A DNA stretch of 64,000 bases. Source: an uncultured Bacteroides sp. Its GTDB lineage: Bacteria > Bacteroidota > Bacteroidia > Bacteroidales > Bacteroidaceae. Positions 60,478 through 64,000 of this stretch are shown one piece after another. The first letter of the stretch is position 1. Each line of letters begins with the position of its first letter. Below the pieces are notes generated by a model. It did not search any database. It was not told the origin of the DNA and saw only the letters and a program-made list of their open reading frames with translations. The position numbers were made by a program, and so were the translations under genes. The stretch is taken from assembly GCF_963677715.1 (NCBI RefSeq), contig NZ_OY782495.1:2780001-2844000 (forward strand), given 5' to 3'.

Positions 60478-61338
60478 ATGCCGAAAAAGAAACGTAGTAA
60501 AGCTTTCTGGAATAACATAAAGTTCAAATACAAGCTTACCATCATCAACGAAAATACGCTGGAAGAGGTGGTAGGACTTCGTGTATCTAAACTGAATGGA
60601 ATGTCGGTGCTTCTTACTTCTTTAGTGGTTGTTTTCGTTATTACTGCCACAATTATTACTTTTACGCCTTTGCGCAATTATTTGCCGGGTTATATGAATA
60701 GTGAGGTTCGTGCTCAGGTAGTGCAAAATGCTTTGCGTCTTGATTCACTTCAGCAGTTGGTGGACAGGCAGAATCTGTACATTCTGAACATTCAGGATAT
60801 CTTTAGCGGAAGAGTACGTGTTGATACGGTGCACTCTATGGATTCCCTTACTGCAATTCGGCAAGATTCTTTAATGGGGCGTACTAAGAGAGAAGAAGAC
60901 TTCCGCCGGCAATACGAAGAAACGGAGAAATATAATCTTACGACAATAACTCTTCATCCTGAAGCCAGAAGCCTTGTTTTTTCTCTGCCTATGCGTGGTC
61001 TTATCACTGACCACTTTGATGTAGTTAAGAAACATTTCGGTGTGGACATTGCGGCAAGCCCTGATGAAAGTGTGCTAGCAGTACTCGATGGGACGGTAAT
61101 AGTAAGTGATTATACTGCTGAAACAGGCTATTTAATAGAAATTCAGCATAGTCAGGATTTTATATCGATATATAAACAATGTGGTTCTCTATTGAAGAAA
61201 GAAGGCGATCGGGTGAAGGCAGGAGAACCAATTGCTTTGATGGGAAATGCCGGAACACCCGGAAGCGATTCGTTGCTGCGTTTTGAACTTTGGCAAAAAG
61301 GTCGTCCGGTAAATCCTGAAGCACACATTGTTTTTTAA
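60478..61338 (+). CDS. M23/LytM-domain protein with degenerate active site
   Basis: An envelope protein with an N-terminal span (about 43-62, SVLLTSLVVVFVITATIITF), a helical or coiled-coil stalk (about 75-150) and a C-terminal LytM/M23 fold (about 170-286). The first metal motif is intact: HFGVDIA (His186, Asp190). The other two are lost. The YxHL position reads YKQCG (232-236) and the HxH of GxHLHFEL reads SLLRFEL (265-271). So hydrolysis is unlikely, and the protein more resembles EnvC/NlpD-type activators of cell-wall amidases (inference). 286 aa; dxr follows after 18 bases. Confidence 0.85.
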   Translation: MPKKKRSKAFWNNIKFKYKLTIINENTLEEVVGLRVSKLNGMSVLLTSLVVVFVITATIITFTPLRNYLPGYMNSEVRAQVVQNALRLDSLQQLVDRQNLYILNIQDIFSGRVRVDTVHSMDSLTAIRQDSLMGRTKREEDFRRQYEETEKYNLTTITLHPEARSLVFSLPMRGLITDHFDVVKKHFGVDIAASPDESVLAVLDGTVIVSDYTAETGYLIEIQHSQDFISIYKQCGSLLKKEGDRVKAGEPIALMGNAGTPGSDSLLRFELWQKGRPVNPEAHIVF

Positions 61339-61356
61339 TGAATAACGAGAGAGGCG

Positions 61357-62526
61357 ATGATTGAAGAACAGAAGAAAAAGAAACAAATAGCTATATTAGG
61401 ATCTACAGGCTCTATCGGCTCACAAGCATTGGACGTTGTAGCCGAGCATCCGGAACTATATGAGATATATGCACTTACAGCTAATAACAGGGTGGAACAA
61501 CTCATTGCACAAGCACGGAAATTCTGTCCGGAAGCTGTGGTGATTGCTAACGAGAGTAAATATGCTGTTTTGAAAGAAGCACTTGCCGACCTACCAATTA
61601 AGATATATGCCGGTATTGAAGCTATCTGTCAGATCGTGGAATCGGGGCCTATAGATATTGTATTGAGTGCCATGGTGGGGTATGCGGGACTAAAGCCTAC
61701 AATTAGGGCTATTTGTGCCCGAAAAACCATCGCTTTGGCGAATAAAGAAACGCTTGTTGTGGCGGGAGAATTGATTAATGAACTGGCGCAACAATATCAT
61801 ACACCCATTCTTCCGGTAGACTCGGAGCATTCTGCTGTTTTCCAATGTCTGGTTGGCGAAGTGGGTAATCCTATAGAGAAGATTATCTTAACCGCATCGG
61901 GTGGTCCGTTTCGTACTTGTACGCTTGAACAGTTACGTACGGTTAAGAGGGAGCAAGCGTTGAAACATCCGAACTGGGAGATGGGCGCAAAGATTACGAT
62001 TGATTCTGCATCGATGATGAATAAAGGGTTTGAGGTGATTGAGGCCAAATGGTTATTTGGTGTTAAACCCGAACAGATAGAAGTGGTGGTACATCCTCAA
62101 TCGGTTATACACTCCATGGTTCAATTTGAAGATGGTGCGGTGAAGGCACAGCTTGGTATACCGGATATGCGTTTGCCTATTCAATATGCTTTTTCTTATC
62201 CGGATCGCGTGCATACTTCTTTTGAACGACTTGACTTCTCGAAATGTGCCGACCTTACCTTTGAACAACCTGATACGACTCGTTTTCGCAATCTGGCTTT
62301 GGCTTACGAAGCCATGAATAAAGGAGGAAACATGCCGTGTATAGTCAATGCAGCCAACGAAGTGGTAGTAGCTGCCTTTTTACGTGATGAAATCAGTTTT
62401 CTGGGTATGAGCGACGTTATTGAGAAAACAATGGAGTGCGTTTCTTTTATTAAAACGCCTGTGTATGATGATTACGTAGCCACTGATAGTGAAACGAGGC
62501 GTATAGCTCAAGAGATGATTAAATAG
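61357..62526 (+). CDS. dxr: 1-deoxy-D-xylulose 5-phosphate reductoisomerase
   Basis: The second step of the MEP isoprenoid pathway, NADPH-dependent. 389 aa. The NADPH motif is AILGSTGSIGSQALDVVAEHP (residues about 13-33). LANKETLVVAGELI, the metal/substrate site PVDSEHSAVFQCL, the flexible loop ASGGPFRT, KHPNWEMGAKITIDSASMMNKGFEVIEA and NAANEVVVAAFL follow. Start MIEEQKKKKQIAIL is the first ATG of the frame, 18 bases after the M23-like stop. With ispH at 27 kb the window holds both ends of the pathway. Confidence 0.97.
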   Translation: MIEEQKKKKQIAILGSTGSIGSQALDVVAEHPELYEIYALTANNRVEQLIAQARKFCPEAVVIANESKYAVLKEALADLPIKIYAGIEAICQIVESGPIDIVLSAMVGYAGLKPTIRAICARKTIALANKETLVVAGELINELAQQYHTPILPVDSEHSAVFQCLVGEVGNPIEKIILTASGGPFRTCTLEQLRTVKREQALKHPNWEMGAKITIDSASMMNKGFEVIEAKWLFGVKPEQIEVVVHPQSVIHSMVQFEDGAVKAQLGIPDMRLPIQYAFSYPDRVHTSFERLDFSKCADLTFEQPDTTRFRNLALAYEAMNKGGNMPCIVNAANEVVVAAFLRDEISFLGMSDVIEKTMECVSFIKTPVYDDYVATDSETRRIAQEMIK

Positions 62527-62621
62527 AAATAAAATAGTAGTATAAATATGCTTACCGACCGTATTCTTGTATAAATAATTTTGCGAGAAGGGAAGTGAGG
62601 TTCAAACAATAAATTTAGAAA

Positions 62622-63977
62622 ATGGAAACATTCTTTATTCGTGCCCTGCAACTAATTATGAGCTTAACCCTGCTCGTTGTTATTCATGAGGGCGGACACT
62701 TTCTTTTTGCCCGCCTTTTTAAAGTAAGGGTAGAGAAGTTTAGTTTATTTTTCGATCCATGGTTTGCTCTTTTTAAGTTCAAGCCTAAGAATAGTGATAC
62801 CGAATATAGTATTGGTTGGTTGCCATTGGGCGGTTATGTAAAAATATCAGGCATGATAGACGAGTCAATGGATACCGAACAGATGAAACAGCCGGAGCAA
62901 CCATGGGAATTTCGTTCCAAACCGGCTTATCAACGGCTGATGATTATGGTTGGTGGGGTTGTCTTTAACTTCCTTTTGGCCTTATTTATTTATTCCATGA
63001 TTCTTTTTGCTTGGGGAGATTCTTATATTCCTGTACAAAAAGTATCTCAGGGAATGCAATTTAATGAAACGGCAAAGGCTATAGGTTTCCGGGATGGTGA
63101 TATCCTTTTGTCGGCTGACGGTAAAGATTTTCTGCGGTATGATGGTGATATGCTTCGTCAAATAGCCGATGCCCGCGAGGTAACGGTGTTGCGTGGGAAC
63201 GAAAAAGTGGCGGTCTATATTCCTGAAGATATGATGCAAAGACTGATGGCCGATTCTGTTCGTTTCGCTTATTATCGTTTTCCGTTCGTAGTCGATTCAG
63301 TAAGAGCTAATTCTCCGGCTCAACTTGCCGGTATTCAACCGGGAGATAGTATTGTGGCATTGAATGGACGTTCCATTGCTTATTATGATTTTATGAACGA
63401 GATGGATTCACTGAAGAAGAATGCAACTTCTCTTCGTGCCGATAGCATTGATCCGCATCTTGTTACCATTGCTTATGTGCGCGCGGGAAAGGTTGATACG
63501 TTATCATTGGCCACTGACTCTTTATTTAAAATCGGAGTTATAGCTCAACGGGATTTTACTAAATTATTGCCTAACATTGAGGTTCGTTACACCTTATTTA
63601 GTTCTATACCGGCCGGTATTGGCTTGGGCGTGAAAACACTAAAAGGTTATGTAGGTGATATGAAATATTTGTTTTCAAAGGAAGGGGCCAAACAATTGGG
63701 CGGATTCGGAACAATAGGAAGTATATTCCCTGCCACATGGGACTGGCATCAATTTTGGTACATGACGGCATTTCTTTCTATTATCCTGGCGTTTATGAAC
63801 ATCCTGCCTATCCCGGCGTTGGATGGCGGGCACGTACTCTTTTTATTGTATGAGATTGTAACCCGACGCAAACCAAGCGATAAATTCATGGAATATGCTC
63901 AGATGGTGGGTATGTTTCTGCTCTTTGGTCTGCTCATTTGGGCGAATTTTAATGATATTCTCCGATTCTTTTTCTAA
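62622..63977 (+). CDS. rseP: RseP-like site-2 intramembrane protease
   Basis: An M50-family zinc protease in the inner membrane that cleaves membrane-tethered regulators and remnant signal peptides. 451 aa. The first span carries the HExxH zinc motif as VIHEGGHFLFARLF (His22, Glu23, His26), and the third zinc ligand is in IPALDGGHVLFLLYEI near residue 402. One clear PDZ domain lies at about 220-275 (ANSPAQLAGIQPGDSIVALNGRSI). The region before it (about 130-215, with ETAKAIGFRDGDILLSADGKDF) is a second, more divergent PDZ, as in E. coli. Two C-terminal spans. 95 bases after dxr, the usual Bacteroidetes order. Confidence 0.94.
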   Translation: METFFIRALQLIMSLTLLVVIHEGGHFLFARLFKVRVEKFSLFFDPWFALFKFKPKNSDTEYSIGWLPLGGYVKISGMIDESMDTEQMKQPEQPWEFRSKPAYQRLMIMVGGVVFNFLLALFIYSMILFAWGDSYIPVQKVSQGMQFNETAKAIGFRDGDILLSADGKDFLRYDGDMLRQIADAREVTVLRGNEKVAVYIPEDMMQRLMADSVRFAYYRFPFVVDSVRANSPAQLAGIQPGDSIVALNGRSIAYYDFMNEMDSLKKNATSLRADSIDPHLVTIAYVRAGKVDTLSLATDSLFKIGVIAQRDFTKLLPNIEVRYTLFSSIPAGIGLGVKTLKGYVGDMKYLFSKEGAKQLGGFGTIGSIFPATWDWHQFWYMTAFLSIILAFMNILPIPALDGGHVLFLLYEIVTRRKPSDKFMEYAQMVGMFLLFGLLIWANFNDILRFFF

Positions 63978-64000
63978 AGACTTTAGGTGCAAATATAGAA

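Overview
The window is a gene-dense chromosomal stretch from a member of the Bacteroidales, most likely Bacteroides or a close relative. The reasons are the recurrent -7 promoter element TAnnTTTG upstream of many genes, the near absence of Shine-Dalgarno sequences, lineage-typical proteins (DUF4290, an M64 'IgA' peptidase, the Bacteroidetes form of LptD, a fused Pit phosphate transporter) and the gene order acn-icd-gltA. It looks like core genome. I see no intact insertion sequence, phage, integrase or CRISPR array.

Layout. 1-4.8 kb: the 3' part of pgi, a HAD phosphatase, a repeat-rich gap with tRNA-Arg(CCG), asnA and ung. 4.8-11.7 kb: lptD, an HD-domain protein, mscS, an ArnT-like glycosyltransferase and slyD. 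11.7-18.3 kb: the branched-chain amino acid operon ilvD-ilvB-ilvN-(acyl-ACP thioesterase)-ilvC, preceded by a leader peptide and terminator/antiterminator that look like a textbook attenuator. 18.3-18.7 kb: a non-coding gap full of short direct and inverted repeats. 18.7-28.4 kb: an SF1 helicase, the oxidative TCA half acn-icd-gltA (2-oxoglutarate for glutamate), pfkA, ispH and cmk. 28.7-34.8 kb: a TonB-family protein, a polyprenyl diphosphate synthase, an unknown gene, tatD, tRNA-Ser(GGA) and an ExbB/ExbD-type energising operon.

34.8-41.7 kb: a 600-bp gap with a perfect 57-bp palindrome, then a secreted M64 peptidase, an Lrp/AsnC regulator, thyA-folA, and a likely four-gene operon of membrane protein, ECF sigma factor, small membrane protein and secreted PLD/cardiolipin synthase. 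41.7-49.9 kb: an rRNA m5C methyltransferase, an ABC-F ATPase, a phosphate module (Pit transporter, polyphosphate kinase) and a YfcE-like phosphodiesterase. 50-55 kb: rfbA-rfbB, menA, a calcineurin-type phosphoesterase and a dicluster ferredoxin-like protein. 55-64 kb: nadD-gmk-yicC facing a cell-envelope and translation cluster, tsaB-DUF4290-murA-rimM, a degenerate M23 protein, dxr and rseP.

The most interesting items are the ilv attenuator at 12.0-12.2 kb (leader peptide rich in Leu/Ile/Val whose stop codon lies in a segment able to pair with the 5' arm of a terminator), a five-unit array with an exact 22-bp period at 2429-2538, MurA with the fosfomycin-target cysteine replaced by aspartate, an M23 protein lacking most metal ligands, and several long perfect palindromes.
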